Positions 7,877 through 15,403 of a stretch of 21,330 bases of DNA are shown in pieces. This stretch comes from Bacillota bacterium. GTDB lineage: Bacteria > Bacillota > Clostridia > Peptostreptococcales > Anaerovoracaceae. Every line of letters begins with the position of its first letter. Position 1 is the stretch's first letter. The notes under the pieces are model-generated. The model worked only from the letters and a program-made list of their open reading frames with translations, was not told where the DNA came from and did no database searches. The position numbers and the translations under genes were made by a program. The stretch spans positions 1 to 21,330 of the forward strand of contig JAAWDW010000024.1 in assembly GCA_022793975.1 (NCBI GenBank). Reading direction: 5' to 3'.

Positions 7877-10327
7877 CTAAAGTATGCCGCGTATCTGACA
7901 CATCTTATAGATAACTGTCGCCGCCTGCGCTCTTGTAGCTACACCCTGCGGCTTGAAATCGCCTGTATCAAATCCGTTTATAATACCCGCACCGGCCGCT
8001 GTCGCAACATAATCTGTGGCCCAGGAGCTTACTGAAGCCGCATCACTGAACGATACAACATTACCGGTCTGCGGAAGTACAAAACCAACAGAGCGTGCAT
8101 AGTTGCAGAGCATTACAGCCATCTGTTCTCTCGTTATGCTGGTATTCGGGCTAAATGTTCCGTCACCCATTCCGTTTACTATGCCGTTTTCATAACCCCA
8201 GTTTACATAACCGCAATACCAGTCTTTTTCCTGAACATCAGTAAAACCTGCGGCAGCTGATGCCGAAACATCGGCTCCGTCCGTCATCTTAGCCAGCATT
8301 GCCACAAACTGTGCTCTTGTAAGTGAGCCGTCAGGCGCAAACATATTATCACCCATTCCGTCGAGAATTTTCATTCCCGCAAGCGTTCCTATATAAGTCT
8401 TTGCCCAATGCTTTGCCGTATCCGCAAATTCCACTATATAAGCGCCCACCTGCACAGGTATCTTCACACTGTTATTATTATATTCAATATATATATTTCC
8501 GCTCTGTGCAGCAGCAGATGATGTTGATGCCGTAAATACACCCAGTTCGTCTATTGTTCCTATATTTTCATCACACTTAAATGTGAAAAGATCATCGCTC
8601 GAATTAACCGGTACGGACGCACCGTAATCGCCTACACGAGCTGTAACATTTATATCACGCGTTTCACCCGGCTCTATCGTCAGTTTTGTAACCGATGGTA
8701 CTATTACAATATCATCTACTATTTCTACTTCCGTACGTCCCGTACTCTTTCCCGACTTCGCTTCTATTACAGCTTTTCCTGTTTTACTACCGGCCGTAAA
8801 TATACCGTCATCGCTTACCGTACCGTAATCCGAATCCTCTACACTGTATTTTACACTGCCTCCGAGGCTTGTCTTCTCATAAAGTTCATTGGAAGCATAT
8901 GCACTCAGCTGCACTTTCGCACCCGGCATTGCTAGTGTCAGCGCGGGATATACATTGAGATGCTCCATACTGTTTCCCGAATTATCCTTATATGCAAGCA
9001 AAATTCCGTTTGCAACTTTGCGTTCGCTTCCCGAAGAAGGAGATGACTGCCTTACCGCGTTTGCATCTTTGCCCGGCTGCCTTACATAAATCACGCTGCT
9101 GCCTCCGCCGTCGAGATTGACAGCTGTTTCACATCCGAGTTCGATCATCGCATCAGCAAGATCGTAAAGTCCAAGACCCTTGGATACTGCAGCTTGTCTG
9201 CCGTCAAGTTCAAAAAGCACTATGCTTCCGTCCTCTTTTATACCCAGAGCAGTTCTTGGATTAGCTGCTGTTCCCGATGTAACATTTCTGCCGTTCTCAA
9301 CAAGAGAATAATATATTCCTATGCACTCTCCCGCATTTTCCAGGTCCGCATTGCCTGCATCTTCAACAGAAATCTCTATTTCACTTCCCACTTTAAGGGC
9401 CGAGAGATAATTATACGTTGCCGAGCCGTAAACTGTTGATAATACTACAGTATTGTCAGATATAGGGGTATTGTTTGTTGCTGTATTCACCTGTTTTACA
9501 GTTCCCTTAATAGTATCGTTCACTCTGAGTTGAATATCTTTGCACTCTATTACTACTTCAGCACATGTTCCTGATGTCTTTGTGCTTGATGAATAATGCC
9601 TGTTATATAAATGAAGACCGTTTGCCGCTCCCTGCGGTACATTAAAGAAATCTATCTTGCCGTTCCATTCATCATCGTGCCATTCGTATACGGGATCACC
9701 CGTCTGCTGCACATTTTCCGAAGTTCCTGCGCCGTTTTCCGTGTTTCCGCCCGCTGCACCGTCTGTCTGCATATCACCGCTGTTGTCTGCGTCCGCATCA
9801 TTTTGAGGCTGCTGAACTTCCTGCTGATATGAAATCGTACCTTTTAATGTATATGAAAGCTTCGCCGGTACGAGGTCCGCCGTTCCGTCGTTATAAAAAG
9901 CTATTACTCTGTCCGGCGCATATCCCGATGTCACGATATTGCCGCCATGTATTACAAGTCCTTTCGGAGTACCGGATGACATATCGTATATATCTCCGTT
10001 TATAGCCGCGATTACCTTGTAGCCTTGTTCACTCGCATACCTTATCATATCGCTTATATTGTAAGTACCCCTTACCTCGCCGTTAAATACGATAGGCTTT
10101 ATATCGCCGCTCTCTATATCCGCTTCTACATAATGCGCATGCTGAAGCCCGTTTGCGCTGTGTCCGGAAATTATCTCGCTGTACTTCGCTCCCGTAAATA
10201 TCTCCATTGACGATTCATAGTACGCTGTTCCCAGTCCGCTGTAGCTGTTAAAACCCGTAAGACTTACAAATGAAATTAAACATACAAGTACAAATGATGC
10301 CGCTCTTTTTCCTGTCTGGTTCTTCAT
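7877..10327 (-). CDS. Secreted phosphodiester glycosidase (NAGPA) domain protein with three SLH domains
   Basis: 816-residue surface protein. Residues 1-26 are a signal peptide (KR, then a hydrophobic core). The NAGPA/phosphodiester glycosidase domain spans about 60-447: INGDIYDMSSGTPKGLVI (109-126), NPRTALGIKEDG (356-367), NLDGGGSSVIYV (404-415) and ERKVANGI (435-442). It is interrupted by a low-complexity Asp/Asn/Gly/Gln insert at 171-212. Two Ig-like domains follow (about 455-538 and 541-628), then three SLH domains (about 633-680, 695-745, 760-808) with TRAQ, TREQ and TRAQ motifs, which bind secondary cell wall polymer. Family knowledge suggests cleavage of a sugar-phosphodiester; the cell-wall or exopolysaccharide target is inferred. 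Ribosome binding site GGGGG lies 10 bases before the ATG. Transcribed divergently from the Cys-rich gene. Confidence 0.9.
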   Translation of the reverse strand: MKNQTGKRAASFVLVCLISFVSLTGFNSYSGLGTAYYESSMEIFTGAKYSEIISGHSANGLQHAHYVEADIESGDIKPIVFNGEVRGTYNISDMIRYASEQGYKVIAAINGDIYDMSSGTPKGLVIHGGNIVTSGYAPDRVIAFYNDGTADLVPAKLSYTLKGTISYQQEVQQPQNDADADNSGDMQTDGAAGGNTENGAGTSENVQQTGDPVYEWHDDEWNGKIDFFNVPQGAANGLHLYNRHYSSSTKTSGTCAEVVIECKDIQLRVNDTIKGTVKQVNTATNNTPISDNTVVLSTVYGSATYNYLSALKVGSEIEISVEDAGNADLENAGECIGIYYSLVENGRNVTSGTAANPRTALGIKEDGSIVLFELDGRQAAVSKGLGLYDLADAMIELGCETAVNLDGGGSSVIYVRQPGKDANAVRQSSPSSGSERKVANGILLAYKDNSGNSMEHLNVYPALTLAMPGAKVQLSAYASNELYEKTSLGGSVKYSVEDSDYGTVSDDGIFTAGSKTGKAVIEAKSGKSTGRTEVEIVDDIVIVPSVTKLTIEPGETRDINVTARVGDYGASVPVNSSDDLFTFKCDENIGTIDELGVFTASTSSAAAQSGNIYIEYNNNSVKIPVQVGAYIVEFADTAKHWAKTYIGTLAGMKILDGMGDNMFAPDGSLTRAQFVAMLAKMTDGADVSASAAAGFTDVQEKDWYCGYVNWGYENGIVNGMGDGTFSPNTSITREQMAVMLCNYARSVGFVLPQTGNVVSFSDAASVSSWATDYVATAAGAGIINGFDTGDFKPQGVATRAQAATVIYKMCQIRGIL

Positions 10328-10361
10328 TAGAAATTATCCCCCTATTTATACAATCATTAGT

Positions 10362-10480
10362 AGTTATTATACCATAAACCTCAATACTTGGCGGCTTGCC
10401 GCAATGTAGTTTATGGTGCAATAATTCCTCCCTTACGGCAACGCCGTGTTAAATCAGTTGGAATTATTATACCACAAATC
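10362..10480. repeat. Three-copy motif forming two mutually exclusive hairpins
   Basis: Two direct copies (10363-10380 and 10463-10480) of a motif reading TTATTATACCAYAAAYC lie exactly 100 bases apart. Between them (about 10409-10428) is an inverted, longer copy. The central arm pairs left through GTTTATGGT/ACCATAAAC (9 of 9) or right through AATAATTCC/GGAATTATT (9 of 9, extended by GGT/ACC past two mismatches), but not both at once. Each hairpin encloses a small GC-rich hairpin: CGG-CTTG-CCG with flanking TTG/CAA, and ACGGC-AAC-GCCGT. No open reading frame is inside. It occupies the divergent intergenic space; a small mobile palindromic repeat or a leader switch are both possible. Confidence 0.75.
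10366..10374 (-). promoter_or_regulatory. Extended -10 promoter for the SLH glycosidase gene
   Basis: Minus strand reads TGGTATAAT, a TGn-extended perfect -10. A start about 30 bases before the ATG would leave room for the GGGGG ribosome binding site. The -35 position (CCGCCA) does not match. An identical TGGTATAAT occurs 100 bases upstream (10466-10474) because both lie in the repeated motif; that copy could be a second, distal promoter. Confidence 0.4.
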
Positions 10481-10525
10481 GCCTATATATTTCTACCCTA
10501 AGGACAAGTTTGCCATAAATTTGTA

Positions 10526-10553
10526 ACACCGACGCACCTGCTTTCATATAATA
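10526..10553 (+). promoter_or_regulatory. Mother-cell sporulation-type promoter for the Cys-rich gene
   Basis: AC at 10526-10527, 17 bases, then CATATAATA (10545-10553), which fits the Bacillus sigma-K pattern AC-N16/17-CATANNNTA; the -10 is also close to sigma-E (CATACAAT). The overlapping TATAAT could serve sigma-A, but no matching -35 is seen. It lies about 39 bases before the ATG. The sporulation reading is an inference from consensus and from the Cys-rich product. Confidence 0.45.
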
Positions 10554-10591
10554 TCCAAGAAATATATTGGACCTTTAAAGGAGGGAAACAT

Positions 10592-11749
10592 ATGAGTTGT
10601 TTCGGTAATCGAGTATCAACCGACCTCTATCAGAATTGCTGCAACGCAAATACGCTCTGTGAATTTTCCGGCTGTCTTGATGATGTTGTGACAGAACCTC
10701 TCTACGTTCAGAAGGTATATGATGCCGTACTTTTCAATCTTCAGGGTATGAAAACTGTACAGAATCAGACATTTGAACCAAGACTTCCGAGAGATTACAG
10801 AGTTAAAAGAGTTATAGACATTCGCTGCAGGCGGTTTTTCAATCCGGAAAATGTAGACGACGACAGAAACTTAAAGCTTGATGTAAACACAAGCATTTCG
10901 GGCGCAACTTTCCTTCAGAATGCGCAGGGAGAACAATTAAGAGTAGTGGGACCGGACGGCAGCTTCTCTGAAAGAATCCTCTATGCGGAAACTTCGGAAT
11001 GCGATGAAAAATGTATGGGCACGCCGATATTCGGCACACAGAACATTTGCATTACGGGAAATGTGCTCGTATACTTAGATTTACTTTTATGCGACAGATG
11101 TAACAACGAAACAGTATTCACAGTATGTGCGGAAGTAAATATTGCGGATAAGTCGCAGCCACTCGTACTTACAAACTTCTTTGAAATGTGTATGCCGTCA
11201 GTTCACGACACTGCATTTCTGCCTCGCTTCACTGAATTCTGCAACATTGCGTGCGAGACAAGACTTGCAACAAACAATATGGGCAGAGATCTCTGCATAG
11301 GCACAAACGGTGAAGTCAGCGGCAATCTCATCATCGCACTTTGCGTAACATGCGAGAAGAAAATCATCGTTCCTGTACAGCTTTGTGTACTTTCGACAGG
11401 CTTTACTCAGATTCAGCCGCAGCAGAATCCTGTCTGCACAACATTCCCTACGCTCTTCCCGCAGCAGATTAAAGTCAGCGACACTCTCGAAAACTGCGGC
11501 TCAGTTGCCGGCGACAGCGATTGTAACTGCGGATGCAAGGATCCTTGCAAAGACGATTGCTGTGACCCTTGTCATGACCACTGCAAAGATGAATGCTGTG
11601 ACCCTTGTCACGACCACTGCAAAGACGATTGCTGCGACAGCTGCGGCAGTGACTGCTGTGATAACGGATGTGACAATTCAGGATGCGACTGCGCTCCGCC
11701 TCGTCCGCCTCACAGACCGAATCGTCCGAACAGACCTCAGCCTAGATAA
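10592..11749 (+). CDS. Cysteine-rich protein with Cys/His repeat tail, possible spore surface protein
   Basis: 385 residues with about 41 cysteines, no signal peptide. The first 300 residues are a mixed, probably beta-rich region with scattered single Cys and CC/CxxC pairs (QNCCNAN, CDRCNN, CVTCEKK) and a well-formed segment VTEPLYVQKVYDAVLFNLQG near residues 34-53. Residues about 305-370 are a Cys/Asp/His tail with three 12-residue repeats of the type CKDDCCDPCHDH, then a Pro/Arg end (PPHRPNRPNRPQPR). AAAGGAGGG lies six bases before the ATG. The make-up recalls clostridial cysteine-rich exosporium proteins (CdeC/CsxA type), which crosslink by disulfides; that likeness is by eye only. Metal binding is an alternative. 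It is the only plus-strand gene and has its own promoter and terminator. Confidence 0.85.
   Translation: MSCFGNRVSTDLYQNCCNANTLCEFSGCLDDVVTEPLYVQKVYDAVLFNLQGMKTVQNQTFEPRLPRDYRVKRVIDIRCRRFFNPENVDDDRNLKLDVNTSISGATFLQNAQGEQLRVVGPDGSFSERILYAETSECDEKCMGTPIFGTQNICITGNVLVYLDLLLCDRCNNETVFTVCAEVNIADKSQPLVLTNFFEMCMPSVHDTAFLPRFTEFCNIACETRLATNNMGRDLCIGTNGEVSGNLIIALCVTCEKKIIVPVQLCVLSTGFTQIQPQQNPVCTTFPTLFPQQIKVSDTLENCGSVAGDSDCNCGCKDPCKDDCCDPCHDHCKDECCDPCHDHCKDDCCDSCGSDCCDNGCDNSGCDCAPPRPPHRPNRPNRPQPR
11546..11653 (+). repeat. Three tandem 36-base repeats in the Cys-rich gene
   Basis: Units at 11546-11581, 11582-11617 and 11618-11653 encode CKDDCCDPCHDH, CKDECCDPCHDH and CKDDCCDSCGSD. The first two differ at only a few bases; the third keeps its first half. 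Such in-frame units can expand or contract. Confidence 0.9.
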
Positions 11750-11759
11750 AGCAAATATT

Positions 11760-11792
11760 AAAGAGCGAGAAATGTTTTCCCGCTCTTTTTAT
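11760..11792 (+). terminator. Terminator of the Cys-rich gene, perhaps bidirectional
   Basis: AAAGAGCG / CGCTCTTT stem with inner GAAA/TTTC pairing, followed by TTTTTAT on the plus strand, 10 bases after the stop. On the minus strand the same stem lies about 45 bases past the ppdK-like stop with a poorer T-tract (CTTTAATATTT), so it may also end that converging transcript. Confidence 0.85.
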
Positions 11793-11832
11793 ATTTTCAT
11801 ATTATTTATGTTTATATATTTCACTTATCTTT

Positions 11833-13974
11833 CTACCCTCTGTACGAGACCGCCGTACCTACTTCGTCTTCACTGCGCACTACATACTGTGCCGCTGTCA
11901 GTTTCGCAGCCGGTACCTTCATCGGCGGACACGATATATAGCTCATTCCTATATTGCAGCAAAATTCAACAGCGTTAGGATCACCCGCATGATCGCCGCA
12001 CATCCCCATTTTAAGATTGGGCTTTACCGATTTTCCAAGCTCCGATGCCATTCTTACCAGCTTTCCCACACCGTCTCTGTCTATAGACGAAAACGGATCG
12101 TCTTCAAGTATAAGATTACCCATATATTCTTTTACGATTTTTTCATTGTTTTCATTTGAAAGCCCAAACGTCATCTGTGTGAGATCGTTCATTCCGAATG
12201 AAAAGAAATCTGCCTCGCGCGCCAGCTGGTCTGCCGTAAGAGCTGCCCTTGGTACTTCTATCATTGCCCCTACCGAATATTCCACCGTATCCCCAAGTTC
12301 TTCAAAACAGCATTCTGCAGTTTCAACAATAGTCTTCTTAACAAAAATGAACTCCTTGTCCATACTTACAAGTGGTACCATTATTTCCGGAGCAATTTCT
12401 ATTCCCTTTTCTTTTTTTACTTCTAAAGCTGCCGTAATTATAGCTTTTACCTGCATAGCTGCTATCTCCGGATAAGCTATGGCTATACGGCACCCTCTGT
12501 GTCCCAATGCCGCTTCAAACTCATGATAAGGAAGTGAATCAAGAAGTCTTATCGCAATCGGTTTTTCTCCCACTGTCTCAAATAATTTTCTGAAGTCAGC
12601 CGTCTGAATCGGCAAAAGCACATTTATCGCTTCGTTTCTTTCTTCTTCAGAATCAGCCAAAATCATTTTCATCACTGTCGAAACACGCTTAGGTCTGAGA
12701 AATGTACTCTCAGTCCTGCAAAGTCCTATCCCATCGGCACCGAATTTTACAGTGAACTCGGCATCAAAAAGATCATCTACATTGGTACGTATCTTAAGTC
12801 TTCCTATCTCATCTGTCCACTTCATTATCACAGAAAGATAATCCGACAATTCTGACATAAGGTCTTCTGAATATTCTTTATTGAAGAGCATATCCACATG
12901 CTGCGGTCGAATTCTGAGCAGCGCTGTGCGCTTATCTATCAGTTTTTCGGCCTCCATATCGACTGCAGTTTTAACGGCAGCGATAGGCGTAAGCTCACTG
13001 CGTCCTGTTTGAAGTATATACAATTTACCGTTCTCTATTGTAAATTCTATGTCCTGTGCATCATGATAATGCTTCTCAAGAAGTTCCGCTATCTTAACAA
13101 AATTTCTATATACATCGGGAAGCCACTGAGCAAGTTCATCGATAGAATGAATCTCGTCTTCTTTTGCCAGCAGAATTTCACCTTGTGTATTTACAACAAA
13201 TTTACCGAATAGTTCCCTGTCACCCGTCTCCGGGTTTCTTGTACACGCCATTCCTGAGCCTGAATTGCTGCCCATATTGCCGAATACCATAGACTGAACG
13301 CTGACGGCAGCTCCCGATTCAAAAGGGATCTTATTTTGCTGTCTGTAATTTTCAGCTTCGTCACTATTCCACGATTCAAATGCGGCTTCCACCGCTCTTA
13401 TAAGCTGAGATTTTGGATTTTGCGGAAACTGCTCGTTTGTTTCCGCAAATATAACCGCTTTATAAGCTTCCGCAATCTTCTTCGAATCTTCTCCGTCAAG
13501 AGAATCCGCTGCAGCCTCAAACCTGTCTTTCGGTACGTGCATAACGGTTTCTCCAAACATTCTTATGAACATTTTATACGAATCATAGGCAAAGCTTTCA
13601 TTACCCGAAAGTTCCGAAAGCCCGCCGGCCGTCTCATCGTTAAGCCCAAGGTTAAGTACAGCGTCCATAACGCCGGGCACATAAGTCTGTGTACCTGCCC
13701 GTACGGACACAAGCAGAGGATTCTGTGCATCTCCGAAATATTTTCCCGTCACATTTTCGAGTTCTTTGAGCTTCTCAAAAATCTCCTGTAAAATATCTTC
13801 GGAAATCACCTTGCTGTCTTCGTAATACTGCATACAAGCCTCGGTAGTCACCGTAAATCCGAAAGGAACAGGAAGTCCTGTTTTCGTCATTTCCGCAAGA
13901 CTCGCACCCTTGCTGCCGAGAAGACTTTCCATATCTTTAGAGCCTTCGGCAAACGAACAGACAAATTGTCTCAT
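11833..13974 (-). CDS. Pyruvate phosphate dikinase homologue lacking the phosphohistidine domain
   Basis: 713 residues against about 875 for true PPDK (pyruvate + ATP + phosphate to PEP + AMP + PPi). The N-terminal ATP-grasp part is complete: K23 (GSKGASLAEM), R92, E310 and Q322 (DIEF, LYILQT), although the Arg two residues after that Gln is Gly324. The C-terminal PEP/pyruvate domain keeps R420 (GLCRTE), R476 (IRLLD), E573 (IEVPRA), N596-D597 and the acid/base C659 (GMCGDHAGDP). The central swivel domain with the catalytic histidine motif (GGMTSHAAVVAR in true enzymes) is absent: LLRIRPQHVDMLF (353-364) leads within about 20 residues to the post-swivel MKWTDEIGRLKIRTN. A second shortening lies at 483-490. 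The frame is intact and follows glyS by 15 bases with a good GGGAG site. It probably cannot do the normal reaction. Confidence 0.88.
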   Translation of the reverse strand: MRQFVCSFAEGSKDMESLLGSKGASLAEMTKTGLPVPFGFTVTTEACMQYYEDSKVISEDILQEIFEKLKELENVTGKYFGDAQNPLLVSVRAGTQTYVPGVMDAVLNLGLNDETAGGLSELSGNESFAYDSYKMFIRMFGETVMHVPKDRFEAAADSLDGEDSKKIAEAYKAVIFAETNEQFPQNPKSQLIRAVEAAFESWNSDEAENYRQQNKIPFESGAAVSVQSMVFGNMGSNSGSGMACTRNPETGDRELFGKFVVNTQGEILLAKEDEIHSIDELAQWLPDVYRNFVKIAELLEKHYHDAQDIEFTIENGKLYILQTGRSELTPIAAVKTAVDMEAEKLIDKRTALLRIRPQHVDMLFNKEYSEDLMSELSDYLSVIMKWTDEIGRLKIRTNVDDLFDAEFTVKFGADGIGLCRTESTFLRPKRVSTVMKMILADSEEERNEAINVLLPIQTADFRKLFETVGEKPIAIRLLDSLPYHEFEAALGHRGCRIAIAYPEIAAMQVKAIITAALEVKKEKGIEIAPEIMVPLVSMDKEFIFVKKTIVETAECCFEELGDTVEYSVGAMIEVPRAALTADQLAREADFFSFGMNDLTQMTFGLSNENNEKIVKEYMGNLILEDDPFSSIDRDGVGKLVRMASELGKSVKPNLKMGMCGDHAGDPNAVEFCCNIGMSYISCPPMKVPAAKLTAAQYVVRSEDEVGTAVSYRG

Positions 13975-13989
13975 TTTTAGTCTCCCGAT

Positions 13990-15393
13990 TTAGAACATAA
14001 GTCGTTCCTCAATATATGACTTTACTTCAGATACAGGAATTCTTACCTGATCCATAGTATCTCTGTCTCTTATTGTAACGCAGCCATCGGTCTCCGTGTC
14101 AAAATCAACACAGATCGAAAACGGCGTACCTATTTCGTCTTCTCTTCTATATCTCTTGCCAATAGAGCCTGCAGCGTCATATTCCACCATAAAATACTTT
14201 GAAAGTTCCTCGTATATAGGTTCCGCAACAGGAGCCAGCTTCTTGGCCAGAGGAAGCACCGCTGCCTTATAAGGCGCAAGCGCCGGATGAAGACGCATTA
14301 CAACTCTCGTATCTTCTTTTCCGTCCTCGCTCACAAGCTTTTCTTCATCGTATGCATCGCAGAGAAGCGCAAGCGCCACTCTGTCTGCTCCCAGCGAAGG
14401 TTCTATACAGTAAGGCACATATTTTTCATTCGTTTCCGGATCTGTATAACTCATATCCTGACCCGAATGCTCCATATGCTGCTTTAAGTCAAAGTCCGTC
14501 CTGTCAGCTATACCCCAAAGCTCGCCCCAGCCGAACGGGAAGAGGTATTCAATATCCGTTGTCGCATTACTGTAATGCGAAAGCTCCTCCTGCTCGTGGT
14601 CTCTCAATCTTATATTGTCCTCAGAAACGCCAAGCGCACGCAGGAAGTTTACGCAATAATCTTTCCAGTATTTGAACCATTCGAGATCTGTTCCCGGTTT
14701 GCAGAAAAATTCAAGTTCCATTTGCTCAAATTCTCTCGTTCTGAATGTAAAATTGCCCGGAGTAATTTCATTTCTGAACGATTTTCCGATCTGTGCAATA
14801 CCAAACGGTATCTTTCTTCTTGAAGTCCTTGCCACATTCTTGAAGTTAACGAAAATTCCCTGTGCAGTCTCCGGTCTCAAATAAATCTCGGCCTTTGCAT
14901 CTTCGGTAACGCCCTGGAATGTCTTGAACATCAGATTAAACTGTCTTATGGATGTAAAATCCGACTTGCCGCACTCCGGACAAGGAATGTTATTTTCCGC
15001 AATATACTGCTCAAGTTTTTCATTTGACCAGCCGTCTACCGTTATTCCATCAATATTGTTCTCATGCATATATTCTTCTATGAGCTTATCGGCTCTGAAT
15101 CTCGCCTTGCACGACTTACAGTCGATGAGCGGATCGGCAAAGCCACCTACGTGCCCCGATGCTACCCAAGTTTTGGGATTCATAAGAATAGCCGCATCAA
15201 GTCCGACATTATATTTAGATTCCTGCACAAATTTTCTCATCCACGCCTTTTTTACATTATTCTTGAATTCAACTCCCAGTGGACCGTAATCCCAAGTATT
15301 CGCAAGACCTCCATAGATCTCGGAGCCCGGAAATATATATCCTCTGTTCTTACAAAGCGCCACGATTTTTTCCATTGTTACTTCTCTGCTCAT
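13990..15393 (-). CDS. glyS: Glycyl-tRNA synthetase, alpha2 type
   Basis: 467-residue class II synthetase charging tRNA-Gly, of the single-chain dimeric type rather than the GlyQ/GlyS tetramer. Seen in order: N-terminal IYGGLANTWDYGPLG, a zinc ribbon inserted in the catalytic domain (C92, C95; C138, C141), motif 2 (FRNEITPGNFTFRTREFEQME), motif 3 (GADRVALALL) and a C-terminal anticodon-binding domain (LHPALAPYKAAVLPL to the GTPFSICVDF region). The frame stays open 44 codons upstream, but that stretch is out-of-frame coding sequence of DUF4342; MSREVTMEKIVALCKNRGYIFPG is the family start. Ribosome binding site AAGGAG is 13 bases away; a second ATG six codons in is possible. No T-box leader is present, as the gene is inside an operon. 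Confidence 0.95.
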   Translation of the reverse strand: MSREVTMEKIVALCKNRGYIFPGSEIYGGLANTWDYGPLGVEFKNNVKKAWMRKFVQESKYNVGLDAAILMNPKTWVASGHVGGFADPLIDCKSCKARFRADKLIEEYMHENNIDGITVDGWSNEKLEQYIAENNIPCPECGKSDFTSIRQFNLMFKTFQGVTEDAKAEIYLRPETAQGIFVNFKNVARTSRRKIPFGIAQIGKSFRNEITPGNFTFRTREFEQMELEFFCKPGTDLEWFKYWKDYCVNFLRALGVSEDNIRLRDHEQEELSHYSNATTDIEYLFPFGWGELWGIADRTDFDLKQHMEHSGQDMSYTDPETNEKYVPYCIEPSLGADRVALALLCDAYDEEKLVSEDGKEDTRVVMRLHPALAPYKAAVLPLAKKLAPVAEPIYEELSKYFMVEYDAAGSIGKRYRREDEIGTPFSICVDFDTETDGCVTIRDRDTMDQVRIPVSEVKSYIEERLMF

Positions 15394-15403
15394 AGTATGT
15401 CTT

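Noticed and set aside
11546..11653. Tandem 36-base repeats as a CRISPR-like array
   Set aside because: The units are contiguous without spacers and are in frame with the protein, so they are coding repeats.
11385..11978. 197-codon plus-strand open frame overlapping the end of the Cys-rich gene
   Set aside because: It is a second frame of the repetitive Cys codons, giving an Ala/Thr-rich product, and it runs through the terminator and into the end of the ppdK-like gene.
15394..15403. T-box leader for glyS
   Set aside because: Only 10 bases separate it from the gene upstream; no leader structure can fit.
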